7,537 bases of DNA from Phycisphaerae bacterium. Its GTDB lineage: Bacteria; Planctomycetota; Phycisphaerae; UBA1845; Fen-1342. The translations under genes were made by a program, and so were the position numbers. The notes under the pieces were generated by a model. That model was not told where the DNA came from and did no database searches. It was given only the letters and a program-made list of their open reading frames with translations. Below, piece by piece: positions 1 to 6,266 of this stretch; position 1 is the first letter of the stretch, and every line of letters begins with the position of its first letter. The stretch spans positions 1-7,537 of the forward strand of contig JALSRY010000713.1 of assembly GCA_026984555.1 (NCBI GenBank), in the 5' to 3' direction.

Positions 1-1374
1 GATATCACGCAACGCCCGGTGGGGGTCACGCACCGTCTGCGTGAACTCCGCCAGATGTTGCGGATCCACCTTGTACTGCACCACCACCACCAGCCGCGCC
101 AGGTGTTCGGCCGTGCGCTGCGCGCCCGCGGCCGCCTTGTCTTCCGGCAACGGGGTCGGCGAAATCACGAAATCGAAATGGTCGCGGCCGGCGTGCTGCT
201 GGTCGGTCCACAGCTCGACGTTGTTTTTCTTTTTCTTCTTGCGCGACGGCTGGTCGAAGTCGCGGTAGCCGATGTAGACCTCGTAGAGCTGGTCGGTGTT
301 GTACAGCCGGGCGACCTCGATCGGCGCCGGCCACTTGAAGTGCAACCCCGGCTCGAGCGGCCGGTCCGGGTTCATCTGCTGGCCGAACCGCTCGATGATC
401 GCTCGCTCGTAGGGTTGAACCACGACGAAACAGCTCATCGCCCAGACGGCCAGCGCCCCGACGAGCACCAGCGGAATGAACGCCCGCTGGAGAAGCTGGT
501 AGAACCACGTCTGCGAAACCTGGAAGCCGAACTGGTAGTTGATCGCCTCGGCCAGGCTGTGCGCGATCCCCCCCGGCTCGGAGAGCAACCCCAGCAAGCG
601 GCTGTCGAAACAGGCCCGCGGTTCGACGCCCGGCGACCGCGGCCGGTACAGATCGAGCAGGAAGTTGATGAGCGTCTCTACGCCCAGCAGCACCATGAGC
701 ACGGGAATCGCGAACGCGACGGCGTGTTCCCACGAAACGATGTTGCCTTTCGCGTAGACGTTGGCCGCCAACGCCACTACCGTCGCCAGCGTCGCCAGCG
801 CGGCCCCCAGCATGTACGAGCCGCAGCCGCGCAGAAGCTGCCACTCCGACTTGCGAGCCATGCCGCTGGCGTAACGACCGTAGAAGAACAGCAGCAGCAG
901 TACGAGCGACGAGAGCACCAGCCCCATCGCCTGCTTGTCGAGCGGCGCCCACCCGGTCTCCCCGCGCTTGCTGAGCAGAACCCACGCCGTGATGCCCGCG
1001 GCAATCAGGTACAAGGCGCTGATGACGCCAAAACCGGGCACCAGCCACTTGCGCATCCAGTCGAGACGCGTCTGCGCGACGAGCAGCCCGACGCCCCCCT
1101 CCGTGTCGAAAATCGCTTCGCCGCCGACGCTGGCCTTCTCCCGCCGCAGCTCCTCGAGGTCCATGCGCTCGAGTGCGGCGAGTTCGTGCTGCCGGAACAC
1201 GAGCAACGCGACGAACCAGATCGGGATGCCGCCGGCCAGATACAACGCCAGCATGCCCAGCGCGGTCGAGGCGGTCACGCCGCTGAGCGCCAGAACGCCT
1301 CCCGTCGCGACCACCTGGAGGATCAGCCCCGCGAGGCTCGCCCGCCGACTTCGAGTATGTGCTGTTTCAGTCAC
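1..1374 (-). CDS. hflK: HflK-like SPFH/band 7 membrane protein, 5' part (runs off left edge)
   Basis: The frame is open from GTG at 1374 to the window edge, giving 458 residues without the C-terminus. The first ~245 residues carry about six hydrophobic segments (near 15-35, 38-60, 110-134, 149-166, 186-207 and 217-241). A seventh lies at 299-320 and runs straight into an SPFH start: VVVQPYERAIIERFG (317-331), then EPGLHFKWPAPIE (341-353). The segment VVVVQYKVDPQHLAEF (429-444) followed by DPHRALRDI matches the HflK pattern of a beta strand, 'QYRV' and 'SLRQAT'. In known bacteria HflK with HflC forms a membrane complex that encloses and modulates the FtsH protease. An hflC gene would be expected just beyond the left edge. 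A lysine run (RKKKKKNN, 378-385) sits inside the SPFH region. The start is set by an in-frame TAA nine bases upstream of the GTG and by an AGGTGAGG ribosome binding site. E. coli HflK has only one membrane helix, so the N-terminal part is a lineage extension of unknown role. Confidence 0.88.
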   Translation of the reverse strand, partial: MTETAHTRSRRASLAGLILQVVATGGVLALSGVTASTALGMLALYLAGGIPIWFVALLVFRQHELAALERMDLEELRREKASVGGEAIFDTEGGVGLLVAQTRLDWMRKWLVPGFGVISALYLIAAGITAWVLLSKRGETGWAPLDKQAMGLVLSSLVLLLLFFYGRYASGMARKSEWQLLRGCGSYMLGAALATLATVVALAANVYAKGNIVSWEHAVAFAIPVLMVLLGVETLINFLLDLYRPRSPGVEPRACFDSRLLGLLSEPGGIAHSLAEAINYQFGFQVSQTWFYQLLQRAFIPLVLVGALAVWAMSCFVVVQPYERAIIERFGQQMNPDRPLEPGLHFKWPAPIEVARLYNTDQLYEVYIGYRDFDQPSRKKKKKNNVELWTDQQHAGRDHFDFVISPTPLPEDKAAAGAQRTAEHLARLVVVVQYKVDPQHLAEFTQTVRDPHRALRDI

Positions 1375-1380
1375 GACTTA

Positions 1381-1388
1381 CCTCACCT
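1381..1388 (-). promoter_or_regulatory. Ribosome binding site of the hflK-like gene
   Basis: On the minus strand AGGTGAGG lies six bases before the GTG start at 1374. An in-frame TAA lies between it and the start, so no upstream start is possible in this frame. This decides the non-ATG start of the HflK-like gene. Confidence 0.7.
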
Positions 1389-1404
1389 GATCGGTTGACC
1401 GATC
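1389..1404. promoter_or_regulatory. Perfect 7+7 bp inverted repeat, candidate operator or leader hairpin
   Basis: GATCGGT and ACCGATC are separated by TG (GATCGGTTGACCGATC). The repeat abuts the ribosome binding site of the hflK-like gene and lies in the 157-bp region between two divergent genes. It could be a dimeric regulator site, or it could fold in the hflK leader and affect translation. No regulator gene is in the window, so the assignment is inference from symmetry and position only. Confidence 0.4.
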
Positions 1405-1448
1405 GTGCCCGGCCGACGAACCGCGGCCGCAAACCGGCGTATCTGTCG

Positions 1449-1477
1449 TTGTGCGGCACGAGTGGGCCGCGCATAAT
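1449..1477 (+). promoter_or_regulatory. Putative promoter of the ABC permease gene
   Basis: TTGTGC (1449-1454) and CATAAT (1472-1477) are separated by exactly 17 bp. The -10 matches five of six consensus bases, the -35 only three of six. Transcription would start near 1484, about 48 bases before the permease ATG. I found no convincing promoter on the opposite strand for the hflK-like gene. Confidence 0.4.
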
Positions 1478-1531
1478 CCCTTGCCGTGACGCCGTGCAGG
1501 AGCCACCGCTAAAACCAAACGGGAAGTACCG

Positions 1532-2533
1532 ATGGGCAACAAACTCTGGACGATTACCCGCAATACCTTCTTCGAAACCATCCGCCAGCCGATCTTCGGC
1601 ATCCTGATGTGGGCCACCGTCGTCTGGATCGCCGTCTTCGGCCCCACGCTGTCCGCGTTTACACTCGAAGCCGGCGGCGACACGAAAATGCTCATCGACA
1701 ACTGTCTCGCCACGCTCCTGTTGTTCGGCCTGCTCACGAGCGTCTTCAGCGCCAGCAACGTCGTGACCCGCGAGATCGAAAGCCACACCGTTCTGACCGT
1801 CATTTCCAAGCCCGTCGGACGCCCCACGTTCTTCGTCGGCAAATACCTCGGCGTCGCCGCCGCCATGTTCGTCGCCTACTACTTCCTCTCCATCGTGTTC
1901 GTCATGGCGGTCCGCCACGGCGTGATGGAGCGCGCCTCGGACAAGTACGACCAGCCCGTGCTCGTACTCGGCTCGGCCGCCCTGGTCATCAGCCTGGTCG
2001 CCGCCGGGTTCTGCAACTACGTGTACGGGTGGAACTTCTCCACCACGCTCACCGCCTGGATCGTCCCCCTCGCGACCGTCGCCCTGGTCGTCACGCTGTT
2101 CTTCGACAAACAGTGGAACCCCCAATCCCCGACGACCTACTTCGGCTACAAGGAGTCCATCAACCCGATGGGCGTCTACTTCGCGATTCTGCTCGTTTTC
2201 CTGGCGGTGATGGTCCTCACCGCGTTCGCCGTCGCCTTCGCCACGCGCTTCAGCCAGGTCGTCACGCTCGTCTTGTGCAGCGGCGTGTTTCTGCTCGGGT
2301 TGCTGTCCGACTACTACTTCGGACCCGGACACAAGCACGAGCAAACCCAGCTCGCCAAGTTGCTCTACGGCGTGCTGCCGAACTTCCAGTTCTTCTGGCT
2401 CGGCGACGCGATTACCCAGCAAATCGACATCCCCGCGGCGCACGTCCGGCGCGTCTGCGCGTATGCCGGCATCTACATCGCGGCGGTGCTGGCCGGCGGG
2501 GTGGCACTGTTCCAGACGCGCGAGGTCGGTTGA
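1532..2533 (+). CDS. ABC-2 family (NosY-type) transporter permease
   Basis: This 333-residue integral membrane protein has about seven or eight hydrophobic segments (near 20-42, 58-76, 103-125, 143-165, 171-190, 214-238, 242-262 and 308-327). After the second segment comes TREIESHTVLTVISKPVGR (79-97), followed by FFVGKYLG (100-107). This 'rEiesgT...lsKPvsR...GKylg' block is typical of ABC-2/NosY permeases, which pair with a cytoplasmic ATPase to move a substrate or act on membrane components. No ATPase gene flanks it: the left neighbour is divergent and the right neighbour convergent, so the partner must be encoded elsewhere. The substrate cannot be told. The ATG follows a weak GGGAAG motif by five bases. 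Family assignment is firm; function is not. Confidence 0.9.
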   Translation: MGNKLWTITRNTFFETIRQPIFGILMWATVVWIAVFGPTLSAFTLEAGGDTKMLIDNCLATLLLFGLLTSVFSASNVVTREIESHTVLTVISKPVGRPTFFVGKYLGVAAAMFVAYYFLSIVFVMAVRHGVMERASDKYDQPVLVLGSAALVISLVAAGFCNYVYGWNFSTTLTAWIVPLATVALVVTLFFDKQWNPQSPTTYFGYKESINPMGVYFAILLVFLAVMVLTAFAVAFATRFSQVVTLVLCSGVFLLGLLSDYYFGPGHKHEQTQLAKLLYGVLPNFQFFWLGDAITQQIDIPAAHVRRVCAYAGIYIAAVLAGGVALFQTREVG

Positions 2534-2579
2534 GCCCACGCGCGGCCGAGCTCGCGCCGGTCCGCGCAGGCCCGCCGGA

Positions 2580-2596
2580 GCGGCGCTTCGCGCCGC
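2580..2596. terminator. GC-rich hairpin between convergent genes
   Basis: GCGGCGC and GCGCCGC form a perfect 7-bp stem around a TTC loop, 47 bases after the permease stop and 54 bases beyond the ATPase stop. No T-run follows on either strand, so this is at best a weak or factor-assisted bidirectional terminator. Confidence 0.35.
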
Positions 2597-2649
2597 GGCC
2601 CGGTTTGCGGCCAGTCGTTGGAAACGAATGCGCGTCATGCCGTCTGGCC

Positions 2650-4641
2650 CTAACCCACAGGCTGCAAGGCTACATGGCCGGATTCTTCCGGGGGTAACTG
2701 GTCTTCGTGTCGTTGGGGCACGTGCGCCGCGATGTGTTCGCCGTACCGCACGATACGGGCGCTGTTGAAGACCACGATGGCCGAGGCCAGCGTGTGGAGC
2801 ATCGCGGCCATCATCGGCGTGATCAAACCGAAGGCTACCAGGATTTCACCCAAGAGAATGTAGGTGACGCCGAAGATCAGGTTTTGCCAGATGATCCGGG
2901 TGGTGGCCCGGCTCAGCCCCACCAGGAATGGGAGCCGGCGCAGGTCGCTGCTCATCAGTGCGACGCTGGCGCTGTTCATGGCGACATCGCTGCCCGCCGC
3001 CCCCATCGCGATACCCAGGTTGCCCGCCGCCAGCGCGGGCGCGTCGTTCACGCCGTCGCCGACCACCGCCACCGTGTGCCCGCGCTTCTTGAGCGCGTGC
3101 ACCAGCGCCAGCTTGTCTTGCGGCAACACTTCGGCTTGCACGTCCGAGCAGCCCATCTCCTTGGCGACCCGGCGCGCCACCGACCAGCGGTCCCCCGTGA
3201 CCATGATGAGCTCGTGGATGCCCATCTGACGCAATTCGTCGAGGGCTTGGCGGGCTTCCGGCCGCGTGCGGTCTTCGAGACCGATCCAGCCCAAGCAGCG
3301 CCCGTCGTACACGACGTAAAGCGTGCTGAGCCCTTCCGGCTCCTGGTATTTCTCCCCGGCCAGGTTGGTCAGGTCCGCCCCCTGTTCGGTGACCCACGTT
3401 CGCCGCCCGACCAGCACGTTGCGCCCGTCCACCTTGCCCCGCACGCCCTTGCCCGAGACTTCCTCGAAATCGCCGGCATCGTGCAGTTGAATGCGGGCTT
3501 TTTCGGCGACGCTGCGGATCGCCCGGGCCACGGGGTGCGTGCTCAGCTTCTCCAGCGACGCCGCCACTGTCACCAGCTCGGCGGGATCCACGTCCGGCGC
3601 GGGCATCAACCGCGTGACGGCCAGCTCGCCGGTCGTGAGCGTACCCGTCTTGTCCAGCACGATCGCCGTGAGCTTGCGGGCCCACTCGATATTGCTCGCT
3701 TCCTTGATGTACACCCCCAGCCGAGCCGCGGCCGACAACGCCGCCACCACCGCCGTCGGCGTCGCCAGGATCAGCTCGCACGGGCACGCGATCACGAGCA
3801 ACGAGATCGTCTTGTTCATGTCCCGCGTGAAAAACCACAACACCCCCGCGATCATCAGCGTGATCGGTGTGTACCACGCCGCGTACTGGTCGATCAACCG
3901 CATGAGCGGGATCTTCGAGCGTTCCGCGTCGAGAATCAGATCCTGCACCCGGCCGAGCGTCGTGTCGGCACCGGCCTTGGCGACGCGGATGTGAATCGCC
4001 CCCGTGACGTTGCTGGTCCCACCGAACACCTCGTCACCCTCGCCCTTTTCGGCGGGGAGCGATTCGCCGGTGATGTTGGCCTCGTTGATGGTCGAGCTGC
4101 CCTTGACGATCACCCCGTCCGCGGGAATGTTGTCGCCGGGGCGAACGATGACGATGTCTCCGGGCCGCAGGTTGTGTGCTTCGACCTCCTCCTCGGAACC
4201 GTCCTCGCGGAGCCGCCGGGCCTTCGTGGGGGTGAGCCGCATCAATCCCTGGATCGCGGCGCGGGCACCGAGGGCTGTTCGAGATTCGATCAGGTTGCTC
4301 AGCAGCAGGAAAAACGCGACCACCCCCGCCGTCTGGTATTCCCCGGTCACGAACGCCGCCAGGATCGCCAGCCCCACCAGTTCATCCATGTGCATGTGCC
4401 CGGACAGCAGGCATTCGAACGCATGAACCCACAGCGGAACCGCCAACAGCAAGGCGCCGATAGCCGCCAGAAGGTCGGCATAAAAGTTCGTGACCTGTTC
4501 CCCGTGCAACGCGGTCGTGTCCGCGTAAACCCAGCGGGCTACGAACGAAGCAAGAACCAGAACCCCACCCACAAGCGTGGCGATCAGTTGGGTGGTTGCC
4601 CGTCCGGTCTCGACCTGGAGGGATAGACGATCGTGCTCCAT
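2650..4641 (-). CDS. Heavy-metal translocating P1B-type ATPase with CPCE motif
   Basis: The 663-residue protein is an ATP-driven transition-metal pump of the inner membrane. Visible P-type parts are the actuator TGES (191-194), the phosphorylated aspartate D330 in DKTGTLT, the nucleotide-domain HP pair (369-370) typical of P1B pumps, TGD (482-484) and GDGVNDAP (528-535). Paired helices precede the actuator (about 17-40, 55-79, 85-100, 104-119), two surround the ion site (256-272, 278-300), and two lie at the end (about 583-605, 608-630). The ion-site helix reads ACPCELILATPTA (285-297), with Glu after the usual CPC where Ala or Ser is common. There is no N-terminal GMTCxxC domain. The last helix (MLHTLASAIVVFNSARI, 614-630) lacks the Asp of ZntA-type Zn/Cd pumps and the HEGxT of CoaT-type pumps, so metal specificity is unresolved. 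An in-frame TAG 21 bases upstream fixes ATG 4641 as the start; no clear Shine-Dalgarno precedes it. Confidence 0.95.
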   Translation of the reverse strand: MEHDRLSLQVETGRATTQLIATLVGGVLVLASFVARWVYADTTALHGEQVTNFYADLLAAIGALLLAVPLWVHAFECLLSGHMHMDELVGLAILAAFVTGEYQTAGVVAFFLLLSNLIESRTALGARAAIQGLMRLTPTKARRLREDGSEEEVEAHNLRPGDIVIVRPGDNIPADGVIVKGSSTINEANITGESLPAEKGEGDEVFGGTSNVTGAIHIRVAKAGADTTLGRVQDLILDAERSKIPLMRLIDQYAAWYTPITLMIAGVLWFFTRDMNKTISLLVIACPCELILATPTAVVAALSAAARLGVYIKEASNIEWARKLTAIVLDKTGTLTTGELAVTRLMPAPDVDPAELVTVAASLEKLSTHPVARAIRSVAEKARIQLHDAGDFEEVSGKGVRGKVDGRNVLVGRRTWVTEQGADLTNLAGEKYQEPEGLSTLYVVYDGRCLGWIGLEDRTRPEARQALDELRQMGIHELIMVTGDRWSVARRVAKEMGCSDVQAEVLPQDKLALVHALKKRGHTVAVVGDGVNDAPALAAGNLGIAMGAAGSDVAMNSASVALMSSDLRRLPFLVGLSRATTRIIWQNLIFGVTYILLGEILVAFGLITPMMAAMLHTLASAIVVFNSARIVRYGEHIAAHVPQRHEDQLPPEESGHVALQPVG

Positions 4642-4680
4642 GTGGCACCGTTGCGGAAACTAAAGGAATGGATGAAGGCC

Positions 4681-4695
4681 AACATTGCGTATGTT
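4681..4695. repeat. Short inverted repeat in the ATPase leader
   Basis: AACAT and ATGTT are separated by five bases, 40-54 bases upstream of the ATPase start and inside its predicted leader. It could be a small operator or stem. Five-base arms are short enough to arise by chance, so support is weak. Confidence 0.2.
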
Positions 4696-4727
4696 CTCGC
4701 AGCCGCGCGGCGAGCGTAACCGGCGAA

Positions 4728-4755
4728 AATATAAACACGGATGGTCGCCTGTCAA
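4728..4755 (-). promoter_or_regulatory. Near-consensus promoter of the P-type ATPase gene
   Basis: On the minus strand TTGACA (4755-4750) is a perfect -35 and TATATT (4733-4728) a five-of-six -10, with a 16-bp spacer. Transcription would start near 4721 and leave a leader of about 80 bases before the ATG at 4641. This is the best sigma-70-like pair in the window. It suggests substantial basal transcription unless a regulator acts on the leader. Confidence 0.65.
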
Positions 4756-5058
4756 TTCAGCGCGCACCAACGCCGCCGGATGATCACACTCCGAGTACGT
4801 CCGGATCGGCGATCGGTTCGCCCCGGGCGACGAAAAACTCGCCTCCCCACGCACTTCGTGCCCGCGTCCGGCGCGCAACATCCCCCCCGGCGCCTTCCTG
4901 CGCCGCCGCGACCATCTCGACTCGCGAGGGAACCACCCAGCAGAACCAGCCGGCGCCACCCGGCGGCCAAAGCCCACAAAACACCGCACCCCACGCCCGA
5001 GGCGCAGCGACCCACGCCCGCCCCACGTCGCCGTCGGGACGAGCGGGCGGCACCGGCG
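4756..5058. other. Intergenic region without a convincing gene
   Basis: About 300 bp lie between the ATPase promoter and the end of the small basic protein gene. The plus strand is C-rich and holds two copies of CCCACGCCC about 21 bp apart. Several frames are open on both strands, but none has a good ribosome binding site, recognisable domain or credible composition. I see no strong terminator for the small basic protein gene here. Confidence 0.5.
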
Positions 5059-5268
5059 CTACGATTCCTGACCCTCGGCCGCTTCGGCCTTCGGACCTTT
5101 CTTCTTGCCGGCCTTGATCTTGCGGTGGGACACCTTCGGCAGGTGCAGCGCCCCGTCAGCGGGTTTGCGCCCGCGTTCCATCAAGATCTGGATCCGCTCT
5201 GCTCGCGTCAGCACGTTGCGATGACGCACGAGCGAGCTCTGAATGCGCAGGGAACGATCGATCGACAT
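5059..5268 (-). CDS. Small basic protein of the Planctomycetes/Verrucomicrobia/Chlamydiae family
   Basis: This 69-residue basic protein begins MSIDRSLRIQ and contains LVRHRNVLTRAERIQILMER (13-32), LPKVSHRK (43-50) and a lysine-rich stretch AGKKKGPK (53-60), ending in an acidic tail. The 'MS.D.SL...LVRHRNVL.RAERI..L...G......GLPKV' pattern is what I recall of a small basic protein family largely confined to the PVC bacteria and suspected, without proof known to me, to bind rRNA or the ribosome. Its basic charge fits nucleic acid binding in the cytoplasm. The start at 5268 is supported by GGAGAAGG five bases before it and by family length. A promoter lies just upstream, so it is probably transcribed alone. 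An in-frame GTG at 5331 with its own AGGAGG would add 21 residues, but it overlaps the promoter and departs from the family N-terminus. Confidence 0.88.
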   Translation of the reverse strand: MSIDRSLRIQSSLVRHRNVLTRAERIQILMERGRKPADGALHLPKVSHRKIKAGKKKGPKAEAAEGQES

Positions 5269-5296
5269 ACGCCTTCTCCAAAGGTACAGACCGGGT

Positions 5297-5325
5297 AGTC
5301 TAGCGACTCGCCACCTGCCTGGCAA
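5297..5325 (-). promoter_or_regulatory. Promoter of the small basic protein gene
   Basis: On the minus strand TTGCCA (5325-5320, five of six) and TAGACT (5302-5297, four of six) are 17 bp apart. Transcription would start near 5290, leaving a short leader of about 22 bases that contains the GGAGAAGG ribosome binding site at 5281-5274. The arrangement fits a constitutively expressed housekeeping gene. Confidence 0.6.
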
Positions 5326-5475
5326 CCCCACGTACCTCCTGGCAAAGCCCGCCAACGCCGGTGTGCGTTTTCTCGCCCGGCCCACCGATGTGCTACGTCG
5401 GCGGGCCTCCTCAGACCGCTGGGCAGCGCCCATCTTCCGGGGCCCCGTCGCGCGCGCTTCGAAAACGGCCCGTCG

Positions 5476-5520
5476 CAACAAAACCACCCCCACCGACACG
5501 GATCACGCCGGCGGGGGTGG
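5476..5520 (-). terminator. Intrinsic terminator of the PEP-CTERM gene
   Basis: On the minus strand CCACCCCC (5520-5513) pairs with GGGGGTGG (5491-5484) in a perfect 8-bp stem. The adjoining GCCG and CGGT extend it by about four pairs including one G-T, around a 13-base loop. TTTTGTTG follows at once. It lies 63 bases beyond the stop of the PEP-CTERM gene and separates that transcript from the small basic protein gene. Confidence 0.75.
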
Positions 5521-5552
5521 AAACGTTGTCATCCGAGCCATCAACGGTTGCG

Positions 5553-5573
5553 GCGGCGGAGCGGGGCCGCCGC
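5553..5573 (-). other. GC hairpin just after the PEP-CTERM stop codon
   Basis: GCGGCGG and CCGCCGC form a perfect 7-bp stem with a 7-base loop, beginning nine bases past the stop codon and upstream of the intrinsic terminator. It may protect the 3' end of the transcript. No T-run follows it. Confidence 0.35.
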
Positions 5574-5582
5574 GACCCGACC

Positions 5583-6266
5583 CTACCGGCGACGCAGCAG
5601 CACGAGCGTCCCCAGACCGAGCAGGGCCAGCGAGGCCGGCTCGGGGATGTCAAAGCTGGTGTGGTCGACGTAGCCGCCGTAAAGCGTCAGCGTGTCGTTC
5701 ACGAAGCTGATCTCGACCAGCGCCCAGCGCGTGCCGGCGGGCACGTTGAGACTGACGTTGATTTGCTCCCAGGTTCCCGCGTCCTCATCGAGTTCGAGCG
5801 AGCTGGTCTGGATCGCGGTGTAGTTCGGCCAGCCGTTGGCATCGTCGAAGAGTTGGATCGTGGCGATGGCATGGGCCGGGCCGTCCTTGCCGGGCGAACC
5901 CTCGGGCGTGTTGTACCAGGCGCTGAAGTTCGCGACGGCACTGCCCGAGTCGATGTAGCCGGCGAACGGGTTGAGATCCACCGCCTGCCACGCCTGTGTC
6001 TGGACATCGCCGAGTTTGCTCATGTGGAGCATCTGCGCGCCCTCGATCGGCGACAGGCCGTTCTCGCCGCCCGTCTTGTTGGCGTTTTCGGCGCCCCAAT
6101 AGCCCGCATCAAAGGGCGGTCCAACGACCTGTCCGAAATCACCGACCGGAATGTTGGCATCCTCGAAGCCCGCATCGACCAGCAGATTGGCCCAGGCGCT
6201 CGATGCCACGGCGACGACCAGGAGCAGCGATAAGGGGCGGATCAACAAACGTGGGGTAAGGTTCAT
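5583..6266 (-). CDS. Secreted PEP-CTERM protein with a jelly-roll-like domain
   Basis: The 227-residue product has a signal peptide (basic LIRP, then a hydrophobic core at 11-24, with likely cleavage at AWA|NLL after residue 26). It ends in a PEP-CTERM signal: IPEP (207-210), a hydrophobic run ASLALLGLGTLVLL (211-224) and RRR (225-227). Such tails direct proteins to exosortase-type sorting at the cell surface. The mature body opens with NLLVDAGFED (27-36) and closes with a strand reading YVDHTSFDI (199-207), with WALVEISF at 181-188. This resembles the galactose-binding-like or carbohydrate-binding beta-sandwich fold seen in many PEP-CTERM proteins, but no ligand can be assigned. ATG 6266 is chosen over an upstream in-frame ATG (6422) because the signal peptide begins here and AGGAGGAGAG lies about nine bases before it. 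It is transcribed alone and ends in a strong terminator. No exosortase gene is visible. Confidence 0.92.
   Translation of the reverse strand: MNLTPRLLIRPLSLLLVVAVASSAWANLLVDAGFEDANIPVGDFGQVVGPPFDAGYWGAENANKTGGENGLSPIEGAQMLHMSKLGDVQTQAWQAVDLNPFAGYIDSGSAVANFSAWYNTPEGSPGKDGPAHAIATIQLFDDANGWPNYTAIQTSSLELDEDAGTWEQINVSLNVPAGTRWALVEISFVNDTLTLYGGYVDHTSFDIPEPASLALLGLGTLVLLRRR

Noticed and set aside
26..1048. 340-codon minus-strand open frame
   Set aside because: Out-of-frame reading of the HflK-like gene. It has low-complexity Arg/Ala/Gly composition, no domain and no ribosome binding site.
19..1398. 459-codon plus-strand open frame across the left end
   Set aside because: It is the opposite strand of the HflK-like gene. 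The product is a run of Arg, His, Gln and Pro with no domain, as expected for a shadow frame in GC-rich DNA.
1449..1477. A minus-strand promoter for the hflK-like gene in the same divergent region
   Set aside because: The best minus-strand -10-like motif (TTATGC near 1474) has no matching -35 at 16-18 bp, so I did not annotate one.
1367..2638. 423-codon minus-strand open frame opposite the permease
   Set aside because: Its Asp/Glu/Gly/His-rich composition mirrors the codons of the permease gene, and no family is recognisable.
2707..4626. 639-codon plus-strand open frame opposite the P-type ATPase
   Set aside because: The minus strand encodes an intact ATPase with every catalytic motif. The plus frame is an antisense shadow.
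4784..5053. 89-codon minus-strand frame between the ATPase and the small basic protein
   Set aside because: No ribosome binding site, unusual Trp/Gly/Ala-rich composition and no recognisable domain. Overlapping frames of similar length are open here, as expected by chance at this GC content.
5269..5499. Upstream extension of the small basic protein to an ATG at 5499
   Set aside because: It would run through the intrinsic terminator stem and the promoter and add 77 residues foreign to the family. The start at 5268 has a strong ribosome binding site.
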